NCBI GenBank assembly: GCA_014871385.1
Contig: CM026431.1
Coordinates: 15,603,118-15,667,117 of the forward strand
Length of the DNA: 64,000 nt
Direction: 5' to 3'
From: Ceratodon purpureus
Lineage: Eukaryota > Streptophyta > Bryopsida > Pseudoditrichales > Ditrichaceae
Positions 37,620 to 48,607 of this stretch are shown here, in pieces. Below the pieces are notes generated by a model. That model did not search any database and had not been told where the DNA came from. It saw only the letters and a program-made list of their open reading frames with translations. The position numbers were made by a program, and so were the translations under genes. The number at the start of each line of letters is the position of its first letter. Position 1 is the first letter of the stretch.

Positions 37620-40384
37620 GCATCAAGTTTATGGCCGGAATCATACATACTTGTAGTAAACATCTTAAAAACTTATAACTTGTTCATGTGATATCCGTAA
37701 AAATGTTTTAAAGTAAATTCAAATAATCCGCTTCAACTAATAAAACCTAATAAAAAATAAATTTGTTAATTCTAACTATGCTAATTTAGTAAGTGGACAG
37801 AAATAGGCTGGTTTTCCTTACTAAGTTATGTTCCTGAAGTTCACGATGATAGTGTGTCTGCATTTGAATTTAATGAACACCTGATATTTTGTTCAAGAAA
37901 CGAAAAGCCTACAATTCTTGAGTAGCGGTGCAGTGACTCCCAAACATATAACCTAGCAGATAGTAAGAACAGATGTGATAAAACATGATTTTATTTTATT
38001 TTTTATTTTTTATTTTTTATTCTTTATTTTTTATTTTTTATTTTTGTTTTTGTTTTTGTTTTTGTTTTTGTTTTTGTTTTTGTTTTTGTTTTTGTTTTTG
38101 TTTTTGTTTTTGTTTTTGTTTTTGTTTTTGTTTTTTTAGAGTCAAATGGTGAAAATTCCATTGCAAAAAGAAGTTACACGGGAACCAAGTCAGGCAAGCC
38201 AACATGAAACATTTTGAAGTAAAATCTCTGAATGATACAATTCTAGAAATATCAAACATAAAGTTCGATGCAGTTGCTGCCGAGGAGACCAAGCTTACTT
38301 TTGACAAGAGGTTTTTGTTTTTTCCTCAATGCAACTGTCATAATTGTGAGCATGCTGCCACATTTTAACTTACAACATGGAAGTTAGCACTGCAGTTGGA
38401 CTAGGTGACCAATTGAAGAGTAGGTACAGTGCGTGAGGTTCACTGGGCAGTGGCTGTGATGGGTCCTGACTCCTCACCTCTGCACGCTTGGTGATGGTGG
38501 TGAGTGGTGATCAACCTAATTATCAGGGACTGAAAATTCCTGCACAAGGAATAAAAAGCAAAAAAGAGGTAGGGAAAAAGGGAAAAAAATGAAAAAACAT
38601 TTTGAGCAAAATCTGACGGATTGAGCTAGAACTTCGGAGCACGGATTCCAGAAATATCTATCATAAAAAGGTTGAGACTCGAAGCTGCTGCTTCTTCTGT
38701 TTTATTTGCACGACAGTTTTTGTTTGTACCGCGACTTTGCTCATATCTTGAGCAAGCCTTGAAAGTTGAAAGCCTTTCTGAGGTAAATGAGCAAGAGCTT
38801 ATACCTTAATTTAGGCTCCGAACAGAAACTTTGACGGGGATTTGATTCACTGAGCCACCTGATGACGGGCCTAATCCACACTCGGTGATGGCGACCGCCC
38901 TGGCAATCAGGGCCGAAAGATTCCGGCACAAGGAAAAGGACATGGCCAAAGCACTCCACTGGTTCATATGCAACCGATTTTAATGGAATACGTTGACGCT
39001 GTGGATTTACTGTACTAGCAATGGAGAGGTGTGTGTAGACTAGTACCTTGTCCATGATTCAAGCACATTCTAGCAGCTGGAGCAGGATTGTCATCACTCA
39101 AGCCAAAGACTAAGTCGTTGTCGTCGTGGCCCACAGCTGCTGAAACTCGACTTGTGGCTGGCCCAGTTGCAAATGATTCATCCCCCAGTGCAAATAGAGA
39201 AACCTCGGTAATGTGATTTCATCAGCAGCCACCCTGTAGAATTAGAAGGAGTCAAGTATGCCCTTCTTATTTTAATGCTTTGTAGCGACATCACGACAGC
39301 TTTACAAGCTAGATGGTGTACCTCGTCGACACCAGTGTGGTCTTCTCTCGGGTTTGCTTCCTTGCATGCTTAGATTAGGCAGCTAGAAGTGGCCATTTTC
39401 TGTCTCTATCAAAGGGTTGGAGTGCTTGCCTCGTGCAAGCCACAGCGTACTCAGGAAGGTGGTATAAGAGCTCTCTGTTGTAGCAAGGTTGATGAGCTGC
39501 TGAGGTTAATACTGTTGTGGCATAGTGGTGAAGCAGCAGAGTTTGCAAGTTTGTCAAGATGCCTGAGGTACCATCTGTCGACCCTCGACTCACCATCTTG
39601 CTGCTGGTTTCTACATTCTGTACGCTATTATACATCAGAAACTTTTTCCTGCGCGTGTGGGTGGTATGGTCGGTGTCTGTTTCGTAGTAAGGAAATCAGA
39701 AGGTGGTTCAAATATGCATACCCAGTAAGGGTGTACTGTCAAGCAATCGGATGAGAATTGTTTAGACCAAAAGATACTTGTGTCTACGTCTAGCTGCTGT
39801 TCCTCCTCGAGCTCTGCCTCTTCTCCTTTGTTCAAAGCAATCGTTGTTTCGGAGAGGCAATTCTACCCATCCTCAGAGCTCCAACGTTGACAATCAAACA
39901 ATGAATCCTCTTATCCAGTTCCTAGTGACTGGAAATAGGATAATATCTGCTGAGAGTTCACTGCTCAAAGTGGACATTCCTGCGAAGATCGAAATTTTTG
40001 GCACAGAAGTTAGAAAGTACAAGTTTGTAATGGCTTTCCCTGCCTCTTGTTCTACTCGAACAAGGATATGGCAGACGGTTACATGTTTCCACTCAGTAGA
40101 CTAATCCTCAGAGCAAGCTTTTTTAAAGTAGACGATCGAAGATTCTTGAGTAAGAAAACTTATACACCCGGTTAAGAAACATCAAACATAAAATTTGCTA
40201 GCTTTTGAATGTTATATGGGGACCCAACGTAGTATGAAAATTTGAGTTCATTTTTGTGATTGTCTTCGGGTTGCAAATATGATCAGAGACCTTGCACGAG
40301 CCAAGTGACTTAAGCTGAGTTAAAGTGTCAATGTGACTTATGAATGCTAACCTTCCTCCCTGGATGCTAATGTTGTCGGTGCAG
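37620..40384. other. Intergenic DNA with a T-rich microsatellite; upstream region of the HIPP-like gene
   Basis: No gene recognised. A run of TTTTATTTTT-like units (37,990-38,045) leads into about 16 copies of TTTTTG (38,040-38,135). The first exon of the HIPP-like gene should lie in the right part; ATG-CCT-GAG/GTACC at 39,559-39,567 is a phase-compatible candidate. Confidence 0.45.
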
Positions 40385-41467
40385 AAACTACCCGAGCAGA
40401 CGGTGGTCCTGCGGGTGATGATGCACTGCGAAGGCTGTGCATCCACCGTGAAGAGAGCATGTGCCAAGATTCCTGGTAAAAACCCGTCTACTCCAATCCA
40501 CGCATGTTCTAGATTATTCTCAAATAGCCGTGGTTTATGACATGGGTTTCTGTTAGTGTTCAAATTCTTCCACAGAAATCTAGCATTTGTGTTTTACAAG
40601 GTGCTTGGTTCAACAGGGCAAACGAAGTATACTGTAGATTTTCCAGGACAGCTCGTTACTGTTACCGGAAACGTCACTACAGAGGAAGTGTACAGACGCA
40701 TCAGGAAGACAGGCAAGCAGACGGAGATTGTGCCGCCACCTCCACCGCCTGCCAAAAAAGAAGAGAAGAAGAAAGAGGAGAAGAAGGAAGAGAAGAAAGA
40801 AGAGAAGAAAGAAGAGAAAAAGGAAGAGAAGAAAGAGGAGAAGAAGGACGACAAGAAGGAAGTGAAAAAGGAAGAGAAGAAAGAGGAGAAGAAGGAAGAG
40901 AAGAAAGAGGTGAAGAAAGAGGTATATATGAACCGAAGCTCGTCTTCTCTTCTATTCCTTGCCTCACATTTTTGAACTCTTAAAAAGACACGATCTAGAC
41001 TGCTTTTAACCATTGCACTTGCTTGCACTCTAGTCACATGAATCCTTGCTCTACTGCAACTCATCTGTAATCATGTAGCGCCGTGCGTAACCAGTAGAAA
41101 GTGATCTCAGGAACTAGGAGAGGACAAACCGAAAGGAGGAGGTGGAGGCGGAGGCGGTGGTGGCAAGAAGAAGAAGAAAGGAGGAGGGGGTGGAGGAGGA
41201 GGAGGTGGTGGAGGTGGAGGTGGTGGTGGAGGTGGTGGTGGAGGCGGAGGTGAGAAGAAGGAAGAAAAGAAGGAAGAGAAGAAGGAAGAGAAAAAGGAAG
41301 AGAAGAAAGAGGAGAAGAAGGAGGAGAAGAAGGAGGAGAAGAAAGAAGAGAAGAAGGAAGAGAAGAAGCCAAAGGAACAGAAGAAAGCTCCACCTGCAGC
41401 ACAAGAGGATCTCTACCCTGTCACGTTCGTCCTCGGCCAGGACTACACGCGGTACTATTATTACTGA
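40385..41467 (+). CDS. Heavy-metal-associated domain protein (HIPP-like), 5' exon uncertain
   Basis: Three exons are clear: 40385-40475, 40617-40921 and 41111-41467, joined in phase. They encode an HMA ferredoxin-like domain: TVVLRVMMHCEGCASTVKRA with the metal-binding M-x-C-x-x-C, then TKYTVDFPGQLVTVTG and EEVYRRIRKTGK. A PPPPPP stretch follows, then EEKK-type repeats, a glycine tract of more than 30 residues split by a KKKKK run, another EEKK repeat block, and a C-terminus ending DYTRYYYY. Plant HIPPs have this HMA plus Gly/Lys-rich layout and bind copper, zinc or cadmium. Unlike HIPPs it has no C-terminal CaaX prenylation box, so HPP is the better class. A start exon coding Met-Pro-Glu at 39,559-39,567 would give 253 residues; this start is inferred. 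Confidence 0.85.
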
Positions 41468-43211
41468 GCTCCATCACCACTCTCCAAATGGATGCATAGA
41501 GTATCTCTGATCCTTGTTTCCGACCAAGACTGCTCTGATCAGACACTTGACCATAAGAAGGTCCGGAAAGTTTTGCACTTGGATAGATTTGGAAGCTCAG
41601 AAGTTTGAACTTTGGTGCACTCGACTAGATGCATTCAAGTTTCGGAAGACAATTCCGAATCAGCCTGGCGATGGCGATTCGCAGCCAGACTTAGAGGTTA
41701 TCATTAGAGGGTGTTGGCGTTCTGCTTCTTTTGAGAGAGATGAAGGCTTGTGAGATGTGAGTTCCGAACCAGGAGCGGTGTGTCATGTTCGATCGGCCCT
41801 TGTGCAGTCCAGGGCAATGACAATTTTCAAATATTGTACTTAGTTTGGGTCTTGGAAACTGATATATGTTACACTAGAAAGGGAGAGCTAAACTGCTTCT
41901 TTGAAAGCTTTGTACATGGATGTTGTGTGAAAGTTCTTCTTTGGTGTTGATGTTCAAGTTTTCATTCTTTGCTCTGAAGTTGATTGTATGGAACTGGTGA
42001 GATGAAAGAGTGTGGGATTGCAAAAACTGTCCTTCGGTTAGATGCGGTTTTCACAGAAGTGAGTTGCTTTGAAAGTTTTCTATTCTATGGGATTCTGTAT
42101 ATTTTGTGAGACTTGTAGGCTGCATTTGCAATAATCTATGTAGAAAACGTCTCAAGCCCATACTTATTGTGACTTTTCATTTCAGATTTTTTGACCTTTG
42201 AATTGGTTCTGGTTGGATGGTTGTGAGCTGATTCCTGAGTTGGTTATACTTTGATCGTGGCGCCCAAAAGTTGAGTGCATAAACTTGGGTGCACCAATCT
42301 TTTGAGCTAAGAACTAATGCCCATCATCCAAGCTCCTGTCCAAGTAGTAAAGGGTGGGGACCGATTTGCTAGATTTCAACGTTCAACCAACACAGAATGA
42401 TTGCTCCATCTTGTAGTGTAAAGTAGCTGTGGTGTGCATCATTGTCATCCGGTCAACTGGAATCTCAAAAATACTTCAGCACGAGAAACCTACTCCGTGC
42501 AACCATAATTCTGAACTAAATGTCAAAAATTCTTCTTTTCATCATTTATACCAGCCTTTTTATTTACCCTTTTCATATTTCGCCTCTATGGCAAATATTA
42601 TTTCTCTGTTTGAAGCTTCCATGGCGATTTTGAGTTCTTTTCTGAAGTAGAATACTGGCCATGTATCAATTGTTTTATGGGCATGAGTTGGCGGTTTTTC
42701 TTTACTTTCAGTAGAAATGAAGGCAAAATCTTATGTTTATTTAGAGTGCCACTTGGCAAACATGGTCATGAAGCAATTGAAATTTGGCAATTCAAAGATT
42801 TATTTTCCATAAAAATAAATGCAAAATTGGCGACTCACGATTAAAACTCAAAACCAAACACTGAAAGTTGCTGACCAAATGCATCGGAGAATGCCCTGAT
42901 CCTGCACACCAACACACACCCTCCAATGCCTCAATGAGAAACTAAGTCAAACAAGCAGCAAAACATGATACATGCCAAAATCAAGCACCAAACATGATAA
43001 AGGAAAACATGGGAAAGTTAAATAACAACATGAACATCCACAAAGCAGCTGAAGAATTGTGGTGATGATGTCTCACCAGTGCCTTCTCAGATCAAAGCTG
43101 CTACTCAGCTGATTTACCTCACTAGCAACAAAGCTGGGCGGCCTTCTATTGTCTCCACAATCCCAGAAACCATGCTAGGATTCACATGAAACTGGAAAAC
43201 AATGCTGAAAA
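41468..43211. other. 3' region of the HIPP-like gene and intergenic DNA
   Basis: No gene recognised on either strand. The first several hundred bases are probably 3' UTR. Confidence 0.45.
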
Positions 43212-43730
43212 CTATACATGAGCCAAGTAATGACCCCTATCCCTTGACACAAACCACTGGTCGAAGACTTTCTGGTAAGGTAAATTCTCCAAGGTGAAAA
43301 TCCGTTGAGAGTACATGCCTACAATCACTTGCAGGTACTCATTCAGACTAGCCCGAAGCTTTGATTTCAGAAATGCAACTGAGGAGAACAACCGCTTGTC
43401 CTCAACAGATCTCAGAACGTGGATGACAACGATTTGTGCAAGTTTGATAAACTCCGAGAAGTTCTAAGTAAGATGGTTGTTCCCAAACTTTTGTCAAAAA
43501 ATTCACATCGACGGGTGGGAGCATGGCTAAGCGGGCATTGCTCCTCATACAAGTCTTAAAAAGACCGCGTTGGGACATGATTTTGTACTGGTTGATGATT
43601 GCAGGGACACGCACCTTATCATCTCCCTTGCCAACAATCTTTCCGTGATCGTAAGTGTCCATAAGCACCCCAAGATGCTTATCAAAGTGTTCCTTGGCAC
43701 TCAATTGCAACCAGTATTGAGAATAAAGTA

Positions 43731-44468
43731 TGGGGGGAAGCACAATAAAGTGGACCACAAAAGTGCTTAGCTCATTGCCAATTTCAGCCTGTTGTGTAAA
43801 CACACGAGAAAGTGGCATCTAAAACTTCTTGATGGGAAATTAAGTTTGGGATACGGAAAGTAGACTTGATGTACTACAACTTCCGAAATTTGCGTTCGTA
43901 GTTGTTGAGTTGAGACACCTCTATGAACACCACAAAGTTGAACAAAGTGAATGCAGTCATTTGGAAAAGTGACCGTATTACATTGTAGTTTTGACAGAAA
44001 TCACTTTTGACTTTGTGGGGCCCTTCATTTGTACATTACGCTTGTAGAAATGATCTAGGTGGACGTGTTTGCAATCCTAGATTGGCAAAAAGTATCCCCG
44101 GGACATTTTTAAAACACTGTTTTCGGTGAAACTTTTTGTGAGGTTTTTTTCACCAAACATTGTTTTTTAAATTGGAAAAAACATCCTCTAAAGACAATAA
44201 AGGGCCCCAAATGAAGAAATCAAGACTTTGGAAAAGTTCATTTTCATGATTTAGAACTAGGGGTCAAATTAAGTTTCAATTGAAGATGTTTTTTTCATGG
44301 AGATGTGTGTAAGATACCTTACGACACCTTAAAAAGTGACTAAAATGCTCAAAAACTACACCAAAATGCTCAAAATCAGCTTTAAGCTATAAAAAACAGC
44401 ACACTTCAGATTCACTTCCTAGTGATCACATATTGCACTTGGTGGTCCACTTTACTGTGCTTCCCCCC
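43731..44468. mobile_element. 738 bp TIR element, copy 1
   Basis: Terminal inverted repeats GGGGGGAAGCACAATAAAG (left) and CTTTACTGTGCTTCCCCCC (right), extending inward through GTGGACCACAAAAGTG / CACTTGGTGGTCCAC. It is flanked by GTAT on both sides (43,727-43,730 and 44,469-44,472), a 4 bp target duplication, and splits the hAT-like frame. Non-coding, non-autonomous. Confidence 0.85.
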
Positions 44469-44774
44469 GTATCCCCATTTAATTCATCACTTGTTGGGCT
44501 GTGAAGCGGGAATCCAGGCTCTCCATGATGAGCATGCTGGCAACACCTGCAACGCAAGACAAAACTGAATTAGCGAGGCAACACCAGAGACTACAAACGA
44601 AGAACCATGTGTGAAGAGAAAAACAAAAAGTAAGATTTCAATGGGATTAAAATTCAATTAGAGAGTGAGGGACTTACTTGAGCACTCCCTCTTCACCATT
44701 GAGACAAGGGTGCTCCATACTTGACGGTCAACTAGAGCAAACTTGTGTTCAGTATGAATATGCTCCCCATGGCA

Positions 44775-44901
44775 TAAGGTAGAGGGCTATTGAACCGCCC
44801 ACTGTTCCAAAACCGATCAGGACTGAAAAATGTATCTAGTTTGTACATTTCAGTCCTGATCGGTTTTAGAACAGTGGGCGGTTCAAGAGCCCTCTACCTT
44901 A
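44775..44901. repeat. 127 bp hairpin (MITE or foldback)
   Basis: Arms of about 54 bases: TAAGGTAGAGGGCTATTGAA ... GATCAGGACTGAAA pairs with TTTCAGTCCTGATC ... TTCAAGAGCCCTCTACCTTA, around a loop of about 19 bases. Very few mismatches. It lies inside the hAT-like remnant, so it is an insertion. Confidence 0.85.
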
Positions 44902-45348
44902 CAAACAACAATACTGCTGATTCGTCATTCAAGTTAATAATCCACTTTATATGGATTTGTTCATGAGAACAACCGAGCAAATTCTTGAAGGATCCTAATT
45001 TGTCAGTGCAGTAGGATGTCACATGAGCCTCATACATAGTGTGCAGTTGGGCTTGGCAAACTTTTTGATGCAGTCACAAATTCTACTATATACACATTGC
45101 GTTTTTGGGCAAAAGTGATCAAGCATCAATTGCTTCCAAGGGGGGCCGCAGTAGAGTGCACATACCAAGCATAGTATAAGGGTCAAAGAGCAACATGAGG
45201 CATTAAGCCTATACCAAGCTAGAAACAAAACATTAGTACACAAAGCACAAACTCCATCGGCACAAAGCAAAGCAAGAAGCCATTGCAGCTGAGGACAACC
45301 GAAACTAACATGAACAGACTTCAATGGAGTAGGAAAGAAAAGCAAAAA

Positions 45349-46088
45349 GGGGGGAAGCATGATAAAGTGTATAGGAAAAGTGCTTATCTATTTGTCAATT
45401 TCAGCCTTTTTGCAAAAACTGCACAAAATCGATGGAAAGATGTAATTGAAGTCAATTTTTTTTGCTAATATAGATTCTCAACTTGTTTTTGTATAAGTTG
45501 GAAAAGTTTTGTGTAAAGTAGACACTTTAAAGTTATTGTATGAGGGCTTCAAACCCAAGCAAAGAGAATGCAATAATTTGAAAAAGTAGCTATAAAAGAA
45601 TCAAAAACTATCTAAAAATCACTTTTGATGATGTGGGGCCCTTTGTATGTTTAAGAAGTATTCTAAAATAGTCAATTCATATACTCATCAATTGGTTTAG
45701 AATTCCAAAAGTACCGCAAGGATGTTATTTAGGAGGGTCACTTCTGCGGTACTTTTTGTGAGTATTTTTTCACCGAACATTGTTTTCTAAATTGAAAAAA
45801 ACATCCTCTAAAGACAATAGAGGGCCCCAAATGAAGAAATTAAGACATTGAAAAAGTTCATTTTCATGATTTAGAACTAGTGGTCAAATTAAGTTTCAAT
45901 TGAAGTTCTTTTCTTCTTGAAGATGTATATAAGATACCTTGTGACACCCAAAAACGTGACTAAAATGCTCAAAAACTACACCAAAATGCTCAAAATCAGA
46001 TTTGAGCTTTGAAAAACAGCACACTTCATAATCACTTCCAAATGATCACATGTGTCACTTTGTTGTACACTTTATCATGCTTTCCCCC
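45349..46088. mobile_element. 740 bp TIR element, copy 2
   Basis: Same family as the copy at 43,731 and in the same orientation: starts GGGGGGAAGCATGATAAAG, ends CTTTATCATGCTTTCCCCC. Shared interior blocks include ATCCTCTAAAGACAATA, AGTGACTAAAATGCTC and ACAGCACACTTCA. Flanked by AAAA on both sides, consistent with a 4 bp duplication but not decisive in an A-rich context. Confidence 0.82.
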
Positions 46089-46789
46089 AAAAACAAACTA
46101 AAAAGGAAATAGCACGAGTGAACTTACAAAGTAGTAGGATACACATAGTCGAGGAAGCATGGTGGAAAAAAGACCGAATAAAAGGAAAAAGCCATTGCGG
46201 CTGAGGGGGGAAAGGTCGTATGTGAGCGGAGAGCGGAGAGTGGAGAGCAGAAACCGGTGAGCAGTAAATTGGAAATTTTAGGACTAGTTCAGGGTTTAGT
46301 GTCGCCTTAGACTGCGCATTTTAAGCTCATATTTTGAAACATTTTTCAAGAGATGTCACCCTAGGTTTGGGTGTTGTGAACATGTCCGCATAAAAAAAGA
46401 TGTCACATGTGCAGACATACTCTCTTTCTAGTACAAAAATTAGGGCTGACGTCATCATGACCTCATGATTTAGAGGTTGTATACCATCCCCTCCATATCT
46501 AAACCCTTCCATATCTTTGAACCTGCTTGCACATTATCATCCACCAAAATCAACACAAAAAGTAACTTCCAATTATGCTTGAAACCTGATAACAAAATGC
46601 AATGGACATACCACATACTAAGCAATTAGCTAAGAAACTTGCGGATCCAGAACAATGAAGCCGCATGCTTTTCATCTTGTTCAATTGTGCCTCTCCATTA
46701 ATCGATGATGAAACTTGTACATAATATTGGCCGACCGGCGCTAGCACAATTAGGACAAATCTGGTCTTTAATTACAAGCTACACCAAAG
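46089..46789. other. Unassigned DNA
   Basis: No gene recognised. Near 46,190 the sequence GCCATTGCGGCTGAGG recurs, slightly changed, at 45,278 on the other side of the TIR element; it may be a duplicated piece of the hAT-like host element. Confidence 0.35.
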
Positions 46790-47059
46790 CTAGGACAAGC
46801 TAAATCTAGAAGAACCCCGGATACGGGTTAGCTCTGCGGATGGCGGCTCCCAGGTGTACTTGCAGATGTCGACAAGTCGAGAAAACGCAACGCCTGCCTC
46901 ATAGTTCCAAATTGCAGTGAGGTCCTTGGAGTACACAATGTTCTCCCTCAGAATTCGAGAGTACTCCTCCACCTCAGCCTCAATCTCCAGGATGACTCCG
47001 ATGAAACGCACGTCCCCAAAGAAGCTCTTCATCTCCACCTCCGACTGCGGCCGCTCCAT
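46790..47059 (-). CDS. Unknown 89-residue protein, left arm of a divergent pair
   Basis: The ATG at 47,059 lies about 130 bases downstream of a TATA box on the minus strand (47,187-47,196) and after a CT-rich leader, the layout of a real plant promoter. The product begins MERPQSEVEMKSFFGDVRF and has an acidic helical middle (EIEAEVEEYSRILREN) and a basic C-terminus. The frame is open a further 50 codons upstream, but that part is the CT-rich leader in translation. No family recognised. It faces away from the 169-residue gene at 48,098 across the palindromic island, and the two may share control. Confidence 0.5.
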   Translation of the reverse strand: MERPQSEVEMKSFFGDVRFIGVILEIEAEVEEYSRILRENIVYSKDLTAIWNYEAGVAFSRLVDICKYTWEPPSAELTRIRGSSRFSLS

Positions 47060-47180
47060 CCTGAAGTTCGAAAAAACTGAAAGAGAATCAAAGAGGGAGA
47101 GGAATGAGAGGAGGGGAGAGCACAGAAAGGAGAGAGTATGAGAAGGGAGGAAGGAGAGATTGTGAGGAATGGGGAGGAGG

Positions 47181-47890
47181 GGCGCCCTTATAAAGGGCGC
47201 CCCTCTCACCCAGGGTTAGGTCAGAGAAGGGGGCGCCGCAAGGGGCGCCCCCCTCACCCAGGGTTAGGTCAGGGTGAGTGGCCCCCTTCATCAAGTGGGG
47301 TGCCCATGAACCCCATTGAAGAGGGCTCTCGGTGCCGAGAGCCCTATGGCCGCAAGGGACGCCCGTGACCGAGAGCCCCTATGAAGGGGCTCTCGGTCAC
47401 GGAGGCCCTTGCGGCTATAGGGCTCTCGGCACCGAGAGCCCTATTGCCGGGAGGTACCCTCGGTACCGAGAGCCCCTTCATAGGGGCTCTTGGTATCGGG
47501 TGCCCCTCCCGGCCATAGGGCTCTCGGTGCCGAGAGCCCTATGATCGCAGGGGGCCCTCCGTATCGAGAGCCCCATGGTGATAGGGCTCTCGGTACAGAG
47601 AGTCCCCACTAGGGACCCTCGGTACCGAGAGCCCCATCACCATGGGGGCTCTCGGTACCGAGAGCCCTTAGGGCGAGGCCGCCTTAGGGTGGCCACCGCC
47701 CCAAATCGGTGGCCGCCGCCTAAGGAAGGCGGCGGCCTCCTCTCCTCCCTTGAGGGTTGGAAGGGTGGCGCCCTTCCAACCCTAGATGGGGGCTCCCTTC
47801 CTTGTGATTGGGAAGGAGCGACCTTCCCAACCCTAAGGAGGGAGGGCTTCTCCCAGGGTTGGGAGGGAGCCGCCTCCCAGCCCTAGAAAG
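47181..47890. repeat. G+C-rich island of short palindromes
   Basis: About 700 bases made almost wholly of short inverted repeats. The core from 47,320 to 47,670 has about nine versions of the palindrome GGGCTCTCGGTACCGAGAGC (centre GTAC, GTGC or GCAC), alternating with the reverse arrangement in which the arms face across TATGA-like loops (for example 47,368-47,398). On the left are GGCGCC-centred palindromes; on the right are pairs such as GGTTGGAAGGG...CCCTTCCAACC and GGCGGCC-type repeats. It lies exactly between the two divergent TATA boxes. Confidence 0.9.
47187..47196 (-). promoter_or_regulatory. TATA box of the 89-residue gene, inside a palindrome
   Basis: CTTTATAAGG on the minus strand, centred in the palindrome GGGCGCCCTTATAAAGGGCG plus CCC. 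A CT-rich tract, typical of plant 5' leaders, follows in the minus direction. Confidence 0.6.
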
Positions 47891-47920
47891 TGGAGGCGAC
47901 CGAGGGGGCTCGGTGGGGCC

Positions 47921-47928
47921 CATATAAG
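47921..47928 (+). promoter_or_regulatory. TATA box of the 169-residue gene
   Basis: CATATAAG on the plus strand, flanked by GGGCC and GGGGTCCC, followed about 30 bases on by a CT-rich leader (47,955-48,090) that runs to the ATG at 48,098. Confidence 0.6.
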
Positions 47929-48097
47929 GGGTCCCACTCCACCTCACAACTCACACTTCTCTCCTCACTTCTCTCTCTCACTCTCTCTCTCACTCTCTCC
48001 TCTCCATTCAGACTCTTCTCTCCTCTCCCTCTCTTCTTCTCTCTTCTCCTTCAATCTTCTCTTCCTTCCTCCTCTCCTCTCCCTCCTTTTTCTCAAG

Positions 48098-48607
48098 ATG
48101 GTTCGCAAGGTGGTGAAGGTGGCTTCCAAGGGGCAGTGCTCGAAGACTATTGGCAAGAAGAGGGGAAGGGGAGAATCCAGTTCTGGAGGACCTATGGTGG
48201 AGGTGCCGAAGGTGGAGGTTCCTAAGGTGGAGATGTCCAAGGTGGAGGTGCCGAAGGAGGAGGTGCCGAATGTGGAGGTGCCAAAGGTGGAGATGCCCAA
48301 GGTGGAGGTGCTGAAGGAGGAGGTGTCGGAGGAGGAGGGAAATTTTGATGGAGCTCAATGGGTGCCTTATGGACGTAGGGGAGATACACTCATTCTCACC
48401 ATCGTTGAATATGAAGGGGAGACTGTCCATATGCAGATGGATGATGCTGAAGACTATGATTTCGATTCTCATCTCCATTGGTTGGGCTTCGAAGATCAGG
48501 AGGCGGCACAGGCTTATAGGCGGAAGTTGGAGGAAGATGCAACGGATGTGGTGGAGATCATAGCCCCGGAAAACAAAGCAGATGTAGTTGAGGATGGTGT
48601 AGCCTAG
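48098..48607 (+). CDS. Unknown 169-residue protein with a pentapeptide-like repeat
   Basis: The intact frame begins after a TATA box and CT-rich leader. Residues 1-27 are strongly basic (MVRKVVKVASKGQCSKTIGK, KKRGRG). Residues about 33-75 are nine imperfect copies of a five-residue unit, V-E-V-P-K, with variants V-E-M-S-K and V-P-K-E-E. The last 90 residues are acidic and look globular (GDTLILTIVEYEGETVHMQM, DYDFDSHLHWLGFEDQEAAQ) and end at TAG 48,605. A basic head with an acidic tail suggests a nuclear or nucleic-acid-associated protein, but I recognise no family. It faces away from the 89-residue gene. Confidence 0.6.
   Translation: MVRKVVKVASKGQCSKTIGKKRGRGESSSGGPMVEVPKVEVPKVEMSKVEVPKEEVPNVEVPKVEMPKVEVLKEEVSEEEGNFDGAQWVPYGRRGDTLILTIVEYEGETVHMQMDDAEDYDFDSHLHWLGFEDQEAAQAYRRKLEEDATDVVEIIAPENKADVVEDGVA

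Larger units (their letters stand above)
43212..45100 (-). pseudogene. hAT-like transposase remnant with three insertions
   Basis: Read on the minus strand. The C-terminal part ends with a TAG at 43,212 and contains VLRSVEDKRLFSSVAFLKSK then LRASLNEYL, a pattern like the hAT C-terminal dimerisation region, and PYQKVFDQWF. A frameshift near 43,465 separates it from YWLQLSAKEHFDKHLGVLMD. That part is cut at 43,731-44,468 by a 738 bp TIR element; on the far side it continues as MESLDSRFTAQQVMN, then across a GT-AG intron (44,547-44,681) to DRQVWSTLVSMVKREC. A 127 bp hairpin interrupts it at 44,775-44,901; beyond it lies LGSFKNLLGCSHEQIHIKW near 44,960-45,000. The superfamily call is tentative; that this was once a coding gene is clear from the continuity across the insertions. 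Confidence 0.6.

Noticed and set aside
40594-41404. Ser/Phe- and Leu-rich minus-strand frames of 88-156 codons
   Set aside because: They are the antisense of the Lys/Glu and Gly repeat exons of the HIPP-like gene.
47138-47947. Several open frames of 70-103 codons through the palindrome island
   Set aside because: Palindromic G+C-rich DNA is open in many frames on both strands; products are repetitive (RYREP, ESP) and lie upstream of the TATA boxes.
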